Assembly: GCA_036675345.1 (NCBI GenBank)
Contig: JAKFFE010000041.1
Span: 1 to 64,000 of the forward strand
DNA: 64,000 nucleotides
From: JALYOC01 sp036675345
GTDB taxonomy: Bacteria > Myxococcota > Myxococcia > Myxococcales > Myxococcaceae
Direction of reading: 5' to 3'
The notes under the pieces were generated by a model that was not told where the DNA came from, searched no databases, and worked only from the letters and a program-made list of their open reading frames with translations. This document shows positions 18,048-28,305 of this stretch, piece by piece. Both the position numbers and the translations under genes were made by a program. The number at the start of each line of letters is the position of its first letter. Positions within the stretch are counted from its first letter, which is position 1.

Positions 18048-19672
18048 CGGGTCCCGGGGGGGATCAGCCGGAAGTAGCGCAGCGGCTGGGCCACGTTCTT
18101 GACCGGGGTCTCCATGATCTCCCCGTAGTGCAGCCCGCTCATCGCCGGATCCTCGCTGGCCTCCAGCGCCCGGCGCAGCGGCTCCATCACCAGCGTCTCC
18201 CGGAAGCCACCCAGGGACTGCAGCCGCGCGGTCTGGTTCATCCCGGTGGAGAAGCCGGTGTACTGCTGGTTGGGACCGAACACCCCGCAGAAGGTGTTGG
18301 CGAGGTGGATCCCGATCGCCACCCCCAGCCCGGGCAGGTTCACCTGCTCCTTGATCCGCACCACCTCCGGATCGGAGCTCATCTTCTCGGTGAAGGCCTG
18401 GATCTCCATCGCCGCCCGCATCGCCGCCGCCGCCCGCTCCGATCCGGAGGTCCGGAAGAAGGGCGGACCGAAGAGGCCGATCACGCAGTCCCCCACCATC
18501 TTGTCGAACACCCCCCGGTGCCTCCAGAGGATGTCCACCACCCCGTCGCTCCAGCGGTCCACGAAGCGGCCGATGCGGGAGGGGGACTCCAGCACCTGCT
18601 CGCAGATGCGGGTAAAGCCGTTGATGTCCGCGAACAGGATCCCCACCTGCTCGTCCCGCGGGGTCAGGTAGCGGGAGGCGTAGCTGGGGTCCTGCAGCAG
18701 CTCGTCGATGATCTCCGCGGAGAAGAACTGGGAGAGGTGGATCCGCTCGCGGTTGTAGTCGATCAACCGCTGGGAGAGCGTGGAGGCCAGCACCCGCAGC
18801 AGGTCCAGGGTGAAGGCGGAGAAGCCGTCGTCCCCGGACCAGACGATGATCTTCCCCAGCGGCTCGTTGGAGGTGCCGGAGGAGATCAGCACCGCCTCGG
18901 TGCAGCGCTGCTCACCCACCACCGTGCGCAGCTCCGCGTTCTGGGCGGCGATCAGCTCCGGTCCCTTGCGGCGGATCAGCTCCTCCAGGGCCGGGAACGG
19001 CTGCTCGCCGGATTCGTACTCCAAGTGTCCGTTGCGGTAGGTGCGGTAGTGCAGGTTGCCGGTCTGGACCGCGTCCTTGAACACCAACATGAAGCCCGGG
19101 ACCCGGACCCGCTGGGCCAGGGCCAGCACCGCCTGATCCATCCCCTTCTCGAACACCCGGTTGGAGAGGTACTGGTTGAACTGGAGGATCAGCTGGTGCT
19201 TCTCCGCTGCGGTGTGGATGACCGCCAGCGCGTTGTCCAGCTGCTCGGCCACCGTCTCCAGCACCCGCCCCAGCCGGGCTCCGTCCGGCAGGCCGACGCG
19301 ATCCCCGGCGAAGAGCAGGCCGATCGACCCCACCTCGATCCCCACCACGTCCAGCGCCTGGCTGACCAGGGTGTCCGCCCCCTCCCGGCGGAGTCCGAAG
19401 TTCCCCCCCGCCAGCAGGTGCCCGGGATAGGTGGAGCCAAAGTCCCCCTCGGAGAAGGTCCGCTCGATCAGCTCCTCGTCGCGGGTGGTGATCACGATCC
19501 CCTTGGCCCCGGTGAGGGTCAGCAGCTGGGGGAAGATCCGGCGGAAGGACTGCGCGAGGCTCTCGCGGGTCTTGAGGCTCTCCTCCATCAGGTCATCCAG
19601 CGCCCGGGAGAGGCGGTGGAGCTGGGCGAGTTCCTCGGAGGAGGGCGGGCCGGACTCTGCGTTCGACGGCAT
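18044..19672 (-). CDS. GAF-linked class III adenylate/guanylate cyclase
   Basis: The 542-residue cytosolic protein carries two GAF-like regions (about 35-155 and 180-300) and a class III cyclase domain (about 340-500). Both metal aspartates are visible: Asp349 in FADINGFT and Asp395 in KMVGDCVIGLFG. The Asn and Arg that stabilise the transition state lie in GMNQTARLQ. It should make cyclic AMP or GMP in response to a signal bound by the GAF domains. It is the third gene of an operon with a receiver protein and a metallophosphoesterase. Base specificity is not certain from sequence. Confidence 0.92.
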   Translation of the reverse strand: MPSNAESGPPSSEELAQLHRLSRALDDLMEESLKTRESLAQSFRRIFPQLLTLTGAKGIVITTRDEELIERTFSEGDFGSTYPGHLLAGGNFGLRREGADTLVSQALDVVGIEVGSIGLLFAGDRVGLPDGARLGRVLETVAEQLDNALAVIHTAAEKHQLILQFNQYLSNRVFEKGMDQAVLALAQRVRVPGFMLVFKDAVQTGNLHYRTYRNGHLEYESGEQPFPALEELIRRKGPELIAAQNAELRTVVGEQRCTEAVLISSGTSNEPLGKIIVWSGDDGFSAFTLDLLRVLASTLSQRLIDYNRERIHLSQFFSAEIIDELLQDPSYASRYLTPRDEQVGILFADINGFTRICEQVLESPSRIGRFVDRWSDGVVDILWRHRGVFDKMVGDCVIGLFGPPFFRTSGSERAAAAMRAAMEIQAFTEKMSSDPEVVRIKEQVNLPGLGVAIGIHLANTFCGVFGPNQQYTGFSTGMNQTARLQSLGGFRETLVMEPLRRALEASEDPAMSGLHYGEIMETPVKNVAQPLRYFRLIPPGTR

Positions 19673-19729
19673 CCTGGAGGTTCTACTACGCGTCCGGGTC
19701 CAGGGGGACTTCCCTGCAGCGGGTCCCGC

Positions 19730-20647
19730 TCAGGGGCCGAAGGTCAGCGGGCCGGGCGCCTCGTAGCCGGGCACCGGGAGGATCTCCTGGTGGCCCGGCT
19801 TGAACATCTGGGCGCCCTGAATCCGGCCCTGCTTGACCTCGATCACCCAGTAGCCCTGGCGGCCGCGCTGGGTGGAGGAGCCGGCCCCGAAGATGTGCGG
19901 ACGGGTCGAGGACGCCGGGTGGTGGTAGCGGTGGTGGATGTGCCCGTGGAGCAGGGCGAAGCGCGGCCCGGGCAGCAGCCGCAACAGCTGCTCCACGTCC
20001 ACCAGCCGATGGTGCGGCATGTCCGCGGCGCCGCTCTCGGTGAGCGGGGCGTGGTGCACCGCCACCAGGAACGCGTGGTTCGCCAGCCGGGGATCGGCGA
20101 TCAGCGCCTTCAGGCCCTCCAGCTGGGCCTGGCCCACCTTGCCCCAGCTGGCGCCGGGGACGATCGGGACCCGGGCCGAGAGCAACCCCACCACCGCCAC
20201 CTGGTCCTGGGGGAAGTGCCGGACCAGCGGGTAGGCCCCCTCCCGCTGGTACTCGGGGAAGTCGCTTTGGAGCAGGTGGCCGAAGTACCTCTCGAACAAC
20301 CGGTCCTCCACCGCATCCGGGGTGTAGGTGTCGTGGTTGCCGGGGATCACCGTGGCCCGGCGGGGGTCGTCCACCGCTGCGCCCAGGGCCTCCCGGCAGC
20401 CGCGGAACTCCTCCTCCCGGGCGTAGGCGGTGAGGTCTCCGGAGAGGATCAGGTGGTCCGCGGCGTGGTGCCGCAGGTCGGCCGCGATCTGCCGGAGGAC
20501 GTCCGCGGCGTCCTGGTAGTCCTGCTCCCGGCCCCCGAACTTGAGCTTGTAGAGGGCAATCCACCGCCGCCATCCCAGCGAGAGCACCCGGCGGGAGAAG
20601 TAGTCGGCGGAGGTGACATGGACATCCGAGCAGTGGAGAAAGCGCAT
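19730..20647 (-). CDS. Calcineurin-like metallophosphoesterase
   Basis: At 305 residues this has the full metal set of the calcineurin-like fold: CSDVH near the start, LSGDLTAY, IPGNHDTY, VHHAP and LHGHIHHRYHH. Its size and motif order are those of class III cyclic-nucleotide phosphodiesterases (CpdA) and related hydrolases, but other phosphoesters are possible. It lies between a receiver protein (31-base gap) and a nucleotidyl cyclase (57-base gap) on the same strand, which favours a role in cyclic-nucleotide turnover. That link is inference. No signal peptide, so cytosolic. Confidence 0.87.
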   Translation of the reverse strand: MRFLHCSDVHVTSADYFSRRVLSLGWRRWIALYKLKFGGREQDYQDAADVLRQIAADLRHHAADHLILSGDLTAYAREEEFRGCREALGAAVDDPRRATVIPGNHDTYTPDAVEDRLFERYFGHLLQSDFPEYQREGAYPLVRHFPQDQVAVVGLLSARVPIVPGASWGKVGQAQLEGLKALIADPRLANHAFLVAVHHAPLTESGAADMPHHRLVDVEQLLRLLPGPRFALLHGHIHHRYHHPASSTRPHIFGAGSSTQRGRQGYWVIEVKQGRIQGAQMFKPGHQEILPVPGYEAPGPLTFGP

Positions 20648-20678
20648 GCGCGAGGCGGAGACTACCGCCGCGGAGGGC

Positions 20679-21065
20679 TCACGCCGTGAGTTCTTGCGCG
20701 CCGCCGGTCAGGGACGGGCGGCCGCGCAGGGCAGACTCCAGCGCGTCCAGCAGCTCCGAGACGTCGAACGGTTTACACACGAAGGCGTCCGCCCCCAGCC
20801 AGGTGGCCACCTCGTTGAGCTTGGGCTGCCCGCTGACCACCAGCACCGCCGGCCGGGGATGCAGCGCCCCCAGGGCCCGGCGCACCTCGGTGGAGGCCAC
20901 CCCGACCACGTCCATCAGCACCGCGTCCGGGGAGTCCGCCAGTCCGGCAATCAACTCATTGGAGCAGGTGCTGACCCGGACCGAGTAGCCCTCCAGCTCC
21001 AGCAGCTCCTGGAGGATCTCGCGCTGCGCGGAGTCGTCTTCGGCCAACAGGACCCGCGCCTTCAT
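20679..21065 (-). CDS. Single-domain response regulator
   Basis: The 128-residue protein is a receiver domain only. It has the acidic pair Asp10-Asp11, phosphoacceptor Asp52 in VLMDVVG, Ser78 at the switch position and Lys98 in VCKPF. With no output domain it likely acts by protein contact. It is first in an operon with a metallophosphoesterase and a GAF-cyclase, so it may control one of them. ATG 21065 is chosen; in-frame starts up to 36 bases upstream are open. The kinase that phosphorylates it is not adjacent. Confidence 0.9.
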   Translation of the reverse strand: MKARVLLAEDDSAQREILQELLELEGYSVRVSTCSNELIAGLADSPDAVLMDVVGVASTEVRRALGALHPRPAVLVVSGQPKLNEVATWLGADAFVCKPFDVSELLDALESALRGRPSLTGGAQELTA

Positions 21066-21176
21066 CACCATCCCCATCCGAATCACCGTCCAGTGCCGCA
21101 AAGAGGCGAACGCAAGGTGGATCCCCCCTCCCGCTTTGGCAACCGTTCCTCCGGGGAGGGTGGCAAGGTTCGTCGG

Positions 21177-22139
21177 ATGACGGACCTACCCATCCCGGGC
21201 CCGGTGCGCGGACGCTTCGCGCCCAGTCCGACCGGGCGGCTGCACCTGGGGAACGCCCGCAGCGCGCTGCTGGGCTGGCTGCAGGCCCGGGCCGCCGGCG
21301 GGGAGTTCCTGCTCCGGATCGAGGATCTGGATCAGGCCCGCTGCCGCCCCGAATACCTGGAGTCACTGTACCGGGACCTGGAGTACCTGGGGCTGGGCTG
21401 GGACGGGACTCCGTTGATCCAGAGCCAGCGGGGGGAGATCTACGAGGAGGCGCTGGAGCGGCTGCGGGCCTCGGGGCGGGTCTATCCGTGCTTCTGCACC
21501 CGGGGGGAGATTGCCCGCGCCGCCTCGGCGCCGCATGGGTTGTCCGAGGAGGGGCCGCGGTATCCGGGGACCTGCCGGGGGCTGTCCGCGGAGGAGCTGG
21601 AGAAGCGACGCTCGGAGCGAAGGCCGGCGCTGAGGTTCCGCCCGCCCCCGGGAGTGGTGTCGTTCGTGGACGCGGTGCACGGTCCCCAGGGCCAGGACGT
21701 GGACGCGGTGGTGGGTGACTTCGTGGTGAGGAAGAACGACGGGGTGGCCAGCTATCAACTGGCGGTGGTGGTGGACGACGCGGTCTCCCAGATCACCCAC
21801 GTGCTGCGGGGGGACGACCTGCTGTCCTCCACCGCCCGGCAGATCCAGCTGTACCAGGCACTGGGGTGGCGCCCTCCGGTGTTTGCCCACGTGCCGCTGA
21901 TCAACGGCCCGGACGGAAAGCGGATGGCCAAGCGGGAGGGCGCCTCCGCGGTGGCCGAGCTGCGGGAGGCAAGGGTGCCGGCGGAGCGGGTGATCGGGCT
22001 GCTGGCCTCCTGGAGCGGGCTGGGCGACGGGAGCCCGATCAGCGCCGCGGAGCTGGCCGGGGAGTTCTCCTTGGACCGGATCCCCCGGGAGCCGGTGGTG
22101 GTCTCGGAGGAGGAGATCCGGGGGCGGCTGGGGATTTGA
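21177..22139 (+). CDS. gluQ: Glutamyl-Q tRNA(Asp) synthetase
   Basis: The 320-residue protein is a glutamyl-tRNA synthetase catalytic core without the anticodon-binding domain, which is the hallmark of GluQ-RS. It attaches glutamate to queuosine at position 34 of tRNA-Asp. The class I signature is in PSPTGRLHLGN (17-27), the KMSKS equivalent is KRMAKRE, and CFCTRGE with YPGTC supplies zinc ligands. DFVVRKNDGVASYQLAVVVD is the conserved core. It is divergent from the receiver gene across 111 bases. A truncated GltX is ruled out by the clean C-terminus. Confidence 0.93.
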   Translation: MTDLPIPGPVRGRFAPSPTGRLHLGNARSALLGWLQARAAGGEFLLRIEDLDQARCRPEYLESLYRDLEYLGLGWDGTPLIQSQRGEIYEEALERLRASGRVYPCFCTRGEIARAASAPHGLSEEGPRYPGTCRGLSAEELEKRRSERRPALRFRPPPGVVSFVDAVHGPQGQDVDAVVGDFVVRKNDGVASYQLAVVVDDAVSQITHVLRGDDLLSSTARQIQLYQALGWRPPVFAHVPLINGPDGKRMAKREGASAVAELREARVPAERVIGLLASWSGLGDGSPISAAELAGEFSLDRIPREPVVVSEEEIRGRLGI

Positions 22140-22200
22140 GGGGAGCCCCCCGGAGCAGCCGGCGCAAGCGGAGTCCGGGCATCGGTAGTACACCCGGGAC

Positions 22201-22863
22201 ATGCGTTCGCCGAAGTTCGTGCTGGCCCTGGGAGCCGCCCTGGTCGTCGCCATGCTGGCGGCGCTCTGGTTGACGTCCGCGCCGATGCCGGAGGCGTCTT
22301 CGGCGGGCGGGGAGACTCAGTCACTTCCGCCGCCCTCGGATCGGGTCCGGGCGCAGGTGGACCCGCCGGCCAGTTCGTCCCCACCCGCGCTCTCCCGACT
22401 GGATGCGGGCAGCAGCCCGGCAGCGCCTCCCGCCGGCACGCCGATTGTCCCCGGGGTCAACTCTCCCCTTCCGCCCGAGCAGTGGCCGGAGCGGATCCGC
22501 CCCACCGAGCGGACGGTGGTGACGCCCCCTCCAGCCGAGGATCTCCCCCAGGTCTCCAAGGAAGAGATCCGGGAGGCAATCAAGGCGGTCACCCCTCTGG
22601 TCGCTCGCTGCTTCAACGACGCCGCAGTGAGGAACCCCGGGGATCAGAAGGTGCGGCTCAAGTTCACCATCCAGGGACAGGGCCTCTCCGGTCACTTCAA
22701 GGACGGTGAAGTGGTGGAGTCGACCATCGCCGATCCCTGGGTCCAGGCCTGCTTCCTGGAAGCGCTGGTCGACGCCGACTTCCCCGCCCCCTCCGGTGGG
22801 GGAACGGTGACCGTCACCTACCCGTTCAGCTTCGTGGACGCGAAGGACGCGGGCCCCGGGTAG
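22201..22863 (+). CDS. AgmX/PglI C-terminal domain protein
   Basis: The 220-residue protein has one N-terminal hydrophobic segment (VLALGAALVVAMLAALWL), a Pro/Ser-rich linker and a C-terminal domain from about residue 118. The domain shows the AgmX/PglI pattern: PLVARCFNDA, VRLKFTIQGQG, QACFLEAL, DADFP and VTYPFSF, with two Cys that are usually paired. These domains occur in myxobacterial adventurous-motility proteins and resemble TonB-type C-termini. It is probably periplasmic and membrane-anchored. Role unknown; motility is a guess from the family name. Confidence 0.82.
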   Translation: MRSPKFVLALGAALVVAMLAALWLTSAPMPEASSAGGETQSLPPPSDRVRAQVDPPASSSPPALSRLDAGSSPAAPPAGTPIVPGVNSPLPPEQWPERIRPTERTVVTPPPAEDLPQVSKEEIREAIKAVTPLVARCFNDAAVRNPGDQKVRLKFTIQGQGLSGHFKDGEVVESTIADPWVQACFLEALVDADFPAPSGGGTVTVTYPFSFVDAKDAGPG

Positions 22864-22926
22864 CGCCCCCGCCCGCCAACCCAATCCCTTCCCGGACCCA
22901 CTTGCTGTAAGGTGCCGCCCTCCCGA

Positions 22927-23766
22927 ATGTCCCTGAACGTCGCAGCGCTGGGGCCGAACGACGCGCAGCCGTTGCGTACACTGCTGGCCCGCGATCCCTC
23001 CTCGAACATGTATCTGCTGGGGTTGCTGGAGGAGTTCGGGATCACCCCCGGGGCCAGCCGGGCGCCGTTCACCTTCTGGGGCAAGAAGCTGGGCGCCGAG
23101 CTGACCGCGGCGGTGTTCGTGGGCGGCACCGGAGGCCTGGTGGTGCCCTCCACCAGCGACGAGCGGGAGATCGCCGCCATCGCCGATGTGATCGCCCCCC
23201 AGGTCCAGCTCCGGGCGACCTTCGGCGAGAAGACCGCGGTGGATGCCCTGGTGCGCCAGCTGTGTGGCGGCGCCGCGCGCTTCTCCCGGCAGCAGCGACA
23301 GTTCGCAGTCTCCGCCGACGACCTCGGCCCCTTCACCAACCCCACCCTGCGGCTGGCCTGCGAGTCGGACCTCCAGCAGCTGATCCCCCTGGCGGCGGGG
23401 GCGGTGAAGGAGACCCTGGAGCAGGACCCGCTGATCCTGGATCCCCAGGGCTTCAAGGCCCGGGTGCTGCAACGGATCCGCGCCCGGCGCACCTACGTCC
23501 TGGAGGAGAACAAGCGGCTGGTCTTCAAGATCGACATCGGCAGCCGCTCCCAGTACGGCGCCGAGCTGGAGGGCCTGTACACCGCCCCCGATCAGCGCCG
23601 CCGCGGCCACGCCACCCTCTCCCTGGGACAGATCTCCCGGCACCTGCTCTCCTCCTTGCCCCGACTGACCCTCCGGGTGGACGACCGCGATCCCTCGCTG
23701 GCGGGGGTGGCCCGGAAGGTCGGCTATGTGGGCGGCAAGGCAGTCCGGCTGGTGGTGAACGGATGA
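22927..23766 (+). CDS. GNAT-family N-acetyltransferase
   Basis: The 279-residue protein has a divergent N-terminal half (LLARDPSSNMYLLGLLEEFG) and a C-terminal GNAT domain with the acetyl-CoA loop EGLYTAPDQRRRGHATL, where Q/R-x-x-G/H is recognisable, and GYVGGKAVRLV at the end. The two-part form resembles double-GNAT proteins of the FR47 type. It should acetylate an amine on an unknown substrate. Its stop overlaps the miaE start in ATGA, so the two genes are coupled. The start at 22927 is preferred over a GTG five codons upstream. Confidence 0.85.
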   Translation: MSLNVAALGPNDAQPLRTLLARDPSSNMYLLGLLEEFGITPGASRAPFTFWGKKLGAELTAAVFVGGTGGLVVPSTSDEREIAAIADVIAPQVQLRATFGEKTAVDALVRQLCGGAARFSRQQRQFAVSADDLGPFTNPTLRLACESDLQQLIPLAAGAVKETLEQDPLILDPQGFKARVLQRIRARRTYVLEENKRLVFKIDIGSRSQYGAELEGLYTAPDQRRRGHATLSLGQISRHLLSSLPRLTLRVDDRDPSLAGVARKVGYVGGKAVRLVVNG

Positions 23767-24386
23767 CCGCTCCCAAGCCGACCTCCGATCGCCGGCCGGT
23801 CAGCGGTGAGGCGGTGGTGAAGCTGCGCTCCCGCACCCCGGCGGCCTGGCTGCCGCTGGCCCTGCAGCAGTTCGACCTGGTGCTGATCGACCACGCCCAC
23901 TGCGAGAAGAAGGCGGCGGCCAACGCGCTCTCGCTGCTGCAGTCCTATCCGGACGTCCCCGGCCTGCCGGAGAAGATGGCCCGGCTGGCCCGCGAGGAGA
24001 GCGCGCACCTGGCCCGGGTGCTGGCCTGGATGACCGAGCGGGGGCTGACCCTGACCCGCGATGGAGGCGACCCCTACGCCCAGAAGCTGCAGGCCCTGAT
24101 TCGCAAGCCGGCCCTGGAGCGGAGACTGGATCGCCTGCTGATCGCGGCGATCATCGAGGCCCGCAGCTGCGAGCGTCTCTCCCTGCTGGCCGAGGGCCTC
24201 CCGGACCTGAAGCTGAAGCGCTTCTACGCGGAGCTGGCCCAGTCCGAGGACGGCCACCAGGAGCTCTTCTTCCGGCTGGCCTGCCAGGCGCACGGCGAAG
24301 AGGAGGCCACCGTCCGTCTCGCGGAGTTGCTGGATCAAGAGGCGGCAATCGTGGATGCGATGGAAGTCCGCCCCGCCATCCACTGA
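23763..24386 (+). CDS. miaE: tRNA-(ms2io6A37) hydroxylase
   Basis: The 207-residue protein matches MiaE, a ferritin-like diiron enzyme that hydroxylates the isopentenyl side chain of modified A37 in tRNA. The iron ligands are visible in order: DHAHCEKKAA, EESAHLARVL, a central IEARSCERL and SEDGHQELF. Its length fits the bacterial family. It overlaps the GNAT gene by four bases. The substrate implies that miaA and miaB exist elsewhere in the genome; neither is in this window. Confidence 0.93.
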   Translation: MTAPKPTSDRRPVSGEAVVKLRSRTPAAWLPLALQQFDLVLIDHAHCEKKAAANALSLLQSYPDVPGLPEKMARLAREESAHLARVLAWMTERGLTLTRDGGDPYAQKLQALIRKPALERRLDRLLIAAIIEARSCERLSLLAEGLPDLKLKRFYAELAQSEDGHQELFFRLACQAHGEEEATVRLAELLDQEAAIVDAMEVRPAIH

Positions 24387-24543
24387 GCCGCCTCACACCG
24401 CGTCCTCCAGGCCCATTGCCGCCACGCGCGGTCCGACTGGGATGCCGTGGATCGGACGCTTCCCCTGTCGGGGCCCGGACTGTTCGCCAGCGATCTCTGC
24501 GTCGGAGGGTGCGGCTGTCGGTGTCATCCCCAGGTTCTGCGCC

Positions 24544-25479
<936 letters not shown>

Positions 25480-26221
25480 CTCCGGGCTGTGGCCTCCCCA
25501 GCTGCTCCCCCCGCCCTGGGCGGTGGCGGAAAGCCTGTGGACGATGGGGGCGGACGGCCGGCTGGGGTCCGCGATCTGGGCCTCCTTGAAGCGGCTGCTC
25601 TCCGGCTACTGCCTCTCGGTGGCGATCGGGGTGCCGATCGGCCTGGGGATCGCGCGCTTCCGGGTGCTCTCCCGGCTGATCAAGCCGGTGGTGGTCTCGC
25701 TGCAGGCCCTGCCCTCCATCTGCTGGCTGCCGCTGGCGGTGCTGTGGTTCGGCCTCAGCGAGAGCGCGATCATCTTCATGGTGGTGATGGGCTCGGTGCT
25801 CTCGGTGGCCATCTCCACCGAGGACGGGGTCCAGTCCATCCAGCCGCAGCTGCTGCAGGTGGCGGGGACCCTGGGGATCCGCGGGCTGCGCTTCGTGGCC
25901 GGGGTGCTGATCCCCGGAGCGATGCCCGGGATCGTCACCGGGCTCAAGCTGGGCTGGAGCTTCGCCTGGCGGGCGCTGATGGCCGGCGAGCTGCTCTACG
26001 CCTCCGGAGGGCTGGGGCAGCTGCTGGCCGCGGGACGGCAGGCCCTGGACCCGGCCCAGGTGATCGCGGTGATGGGGGCGATCATCACCGTGGGGGTGCT
26101 GATGGACCGGGCCCTGTTCCGCACCCTGGAGCACGGCGTCCGACGCCGCTGGGGTCTGCAGCTGAGCACCTGATCAAACGGCGGCTGCAATCCGGACCGG
26201 CTTGGGTAGGCTCCGCCGGGA

Positions 26222-27004
26222 ATGCAAGCCCCCGCGGACTCCAATCCAGTCGTCGCCCTGATCACCCTCACCGCGATGGAGATCGTGCTGGGGGTGGACA
26301 ACATCGTGTTCATCGCCATCCTGGTCGGCCGGCTGCCGGCCAGCTCGCGGGAGAAGGTCCGCAAGCTGGGGATCGGCCTGGCGCTGGTGATCCGGATCGG
26401 CCTGCTGTTCGCGCTCTCCTGGCTGATGGGGCTGACCAAGCCGCTGTTCGAGCTGATGGACCACACCTTCTCCGGGAGGGATCTGATCCTGCTGGGGGGC
26501 GGGCTGTTCCTGGTGGGCAAGGCCTCCCATGAGATGCACGCCAAGCTGGAGGGCCCGGAGTCGGTGCCCGGCCACGGCGGCAAGGCGGCGGCCAACGCGG
26601 CGGTGGGATCGATCCTGGCCCAGATCCTGGTCCTGGACATCGTCTTCTCCCTGGACTCGGTGATCACCGCGGTGGGGATGGCCAGCCAGCTGTGGGTGAT
26701 GGTGACCGCGATGGTGATCAGCGTGCTGGTGATGCTGGTGTTCGCCAAGGCGATCGGCGACTTCGTGGACCGTCACCCCACGGTGAAGATCCTGGCCCTC
26801 TCCTTCCTGTTGCTGATCGGGGTGATGCTGGTGGCGGAGGGCTTCGGCCAGCACATCAACAAGGGCTACATCTACGCGGCGATGGCCTTCGCCCTGCTGG
26901 TGGAGCTGCTCAACATGCGGGTGCGCAAGGTCTCCACCCCGGTGCACCTGCACCCGGGCACCGAGCAGCGGGTGGCCGAGCAGCTCTCCGAGAAGAAGGG
27001 CTAG
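26222..27004 (+). CDS. TerC-family integral membrane protein
   Basis: The 260-residue protein has seven or more hydrophobic helices. It has the two acidic TerC signatures inside membrane segments, EIVLGVDNIVFIAI (20-33) and DIVFSLDSVITAVG. Family members are linked to tellurite resistance and to metal loading of exported proteins, with manganese export shown for some. It stands alone after the ABC genes. Its stop TAG interlocks with the convergent cardiolipin-synthase-like gene over four bases (CTAG). Confidence 0.92.
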   Translation: MQAPADSNPVVALITLTAMEIVLGVDNIVFIAILVGRLPASSREKVRKLGIGLALVIRIGLLFALSWLMGLTKPLFELMDHTFSGRDLILLGGGLFLVGKASHEMHAKLEGPESVPGHGGKAAANAAVGSILAQILVLDIVFSLDSVITAVGMASQLWVMVTAMVISVLVMLVFAKAIGDFVDRHPTVKILALSFLLLIGVMLVAEGFGQHINKGYIYAAMAFALLVELLNMRVRKVSTPVHLHPGTEQRVAEQLSEKKG

Positions 27005-28248
27005 AGGAACTCCCCCACCAGCGGGGTCAGCGCCATCGCCAGCCGTTCGATCAGCCCCCGCTTGCGCCACCAGGCCCAGCGGATCTCCAGCGAGTGGGTG
27101 AAGTCCGCCTCCAGGCTGGTGGAGAGCTGGGCGGTGAGCGCCGGGTCGTCCACCACCATCGAGGTCTCCTCCAGCCACTTGGCGGAGAGGGGATCGAGGT
27201 TGGTGGAGCCGACCACGGTGTAGCGGTCGTCCACCACCATCGTCTTGGCGTGCATCATCGACGGCTGGTACTCGTAGATCCGCACCCCGCCCACCAGCAG
27301 CCGCTCGTAGGTGGAGCGCTGCGCGGCCCGCACCGGGGGCACATCGTGGACCGGCCCCGGGCAGAGGATCCGCACGTCCACCCCCGCCTTGGCCTTTTCG
27401 ATCAGCATGTCCCCCATCGCGGTGGAGGGGATGAAATAGGCGTTGGCGATCCACAGCCGCTTCTGGGCGGAGGCGATCATCAGCAGGGTCATCCGCTCCG
27501 CGTCGGACATGTTGAGGTTGGCGTCGCTGCTGACCAGCCCGGCCCGGATCTCCCCCTTCGGCTCCAGGGGCGGGAAGTCGGAGGCCGGGAGCAGCGCCCC
27601 GCCCGCCTCCTGCCAGTTGTCGGCAAAGGACATCTGCAGCTGCCGCACCACCGGACCCCGGACCAGCAGATTGGAGTCCCGCCACTCCTCCTTCTTCAGC
27701 CCCTCCCCCTCCCAGGACTTCCACACCCCGAAGCCGCCGGTGATCCCCACCTTGCCGTCGATCACCATCGCCCGGCGATGGGTGCGCAGCAGGATCCGCT
27801 TGCCCAGGTTGGCGCGGATCGGCCGGTACTCCCGGATCTCGCAGCCGGCGTTGCCCAGGGTGTGGGCCACCTGGTTGAAGTCCAGGCTCCAGAAGGGGTC
27901 GATCAGGATCCGGCAGCGCACCCCCTGGCGCAGCCGGTCCAGCACCGCGGTCACCAGCCGGTCGGAGGGCGCGCTGTTCCGCCAGATGAAGGGGGCCAGG
28001 TTCAGGCTGTGCTCGGCCTTGAGGATCTCCTCCACCAGGACGTCGAACACCTTGCCGTTCTCCACCAGCTCCACCTGGTTCCCGGCCTCCATCGGGCCAC
28101 CGGTGCTCTGCTCCAGCACCAGGGAGAAGCCGGCCGGGTCGGTGGGGATCGGATCGCGGATCCGCAGGTCATGGCGGTGGTTGGGAAAGGCGCAGCCCAG
28201 GGCGCCCGCCAGCAACAGCACCCATCCCCGCCTCCCCCTCGCCCTCAT
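27001..28248 (-). CDS. Phospholipase D / cardiolipin synthase-like lipoprotein
   Basis: The 415-residue protein has a lipobox LLAGALGC (Cys19), then two phospholipase D domains. The second catalytic motif is classic: HAKTMVVDD with His333, Lys335 and Asp340, then GSTN. The first reads HRRAMVIDG with His157, Arg159 and Asp164, so the usual Lys is Arg. ANAYFIPS and GVDVRILCPG are also typical of cardiolipin synthases. It would act on phospholipids in the envelope. The Lys-to-Arg change may weaken catalysis. Next upstream is an SLC13 transporter gene, same strand, 57-base gap. Confidence 0.85.
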   Translation of the reverse strand: MRARGRRGWVLLLAGALGCAFPNHRHDLRIRDPIPTDPAGFSLVLEQSTGGPMEAGNQVELVENGKVFDVLVEEILKAEHSLNLAPFIWRNSAPSDRLVTAVLDRLRQGVRCRILIDPFWSLDFNQVAHTLGNAGCEIREYRPIRANLGKRILLRTHRRAMVIDGKVGITGGFGVWKSWEGEGLKKEEWRDSNLLVRGPVVRQLQMSFADNWQEAGGALLPASDFPPLEPKGEIRAGLVSSDANLNMSDAERMTLLMIASAQKRLWIANAYFIPSTAMGDMLIEKAKAGVDVRILCPGPVHDVPPVRAAQRSTYERLLVGGVRIYEYQPSMMHAKTMVVDDRYTVVGSTNLDPLSAKWLEETSMVVDDPALTAQLSTSLEADFTHSLEIRWAWWRKRGLIERLAMALTPLVGEFL

Positions 28249-28305
28249 CCCTGGCCAGGGTAGGCATCGTCCTGGCGGACGGCAGGGGCACTGTGCGCCC
28301 GCTGA

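Noticed and set aside
17255..20689. Plus-strand frame of 1144 codons
   Set aside because: It spans the FUSC, cyclase and phosphoesterase genes in a shadow frame and shows no domain.
24387..24543. Possible riboswitch before the ABC importer
   Set aside because: I looked for thiamin and other known motifs in this leader and found none that fits.
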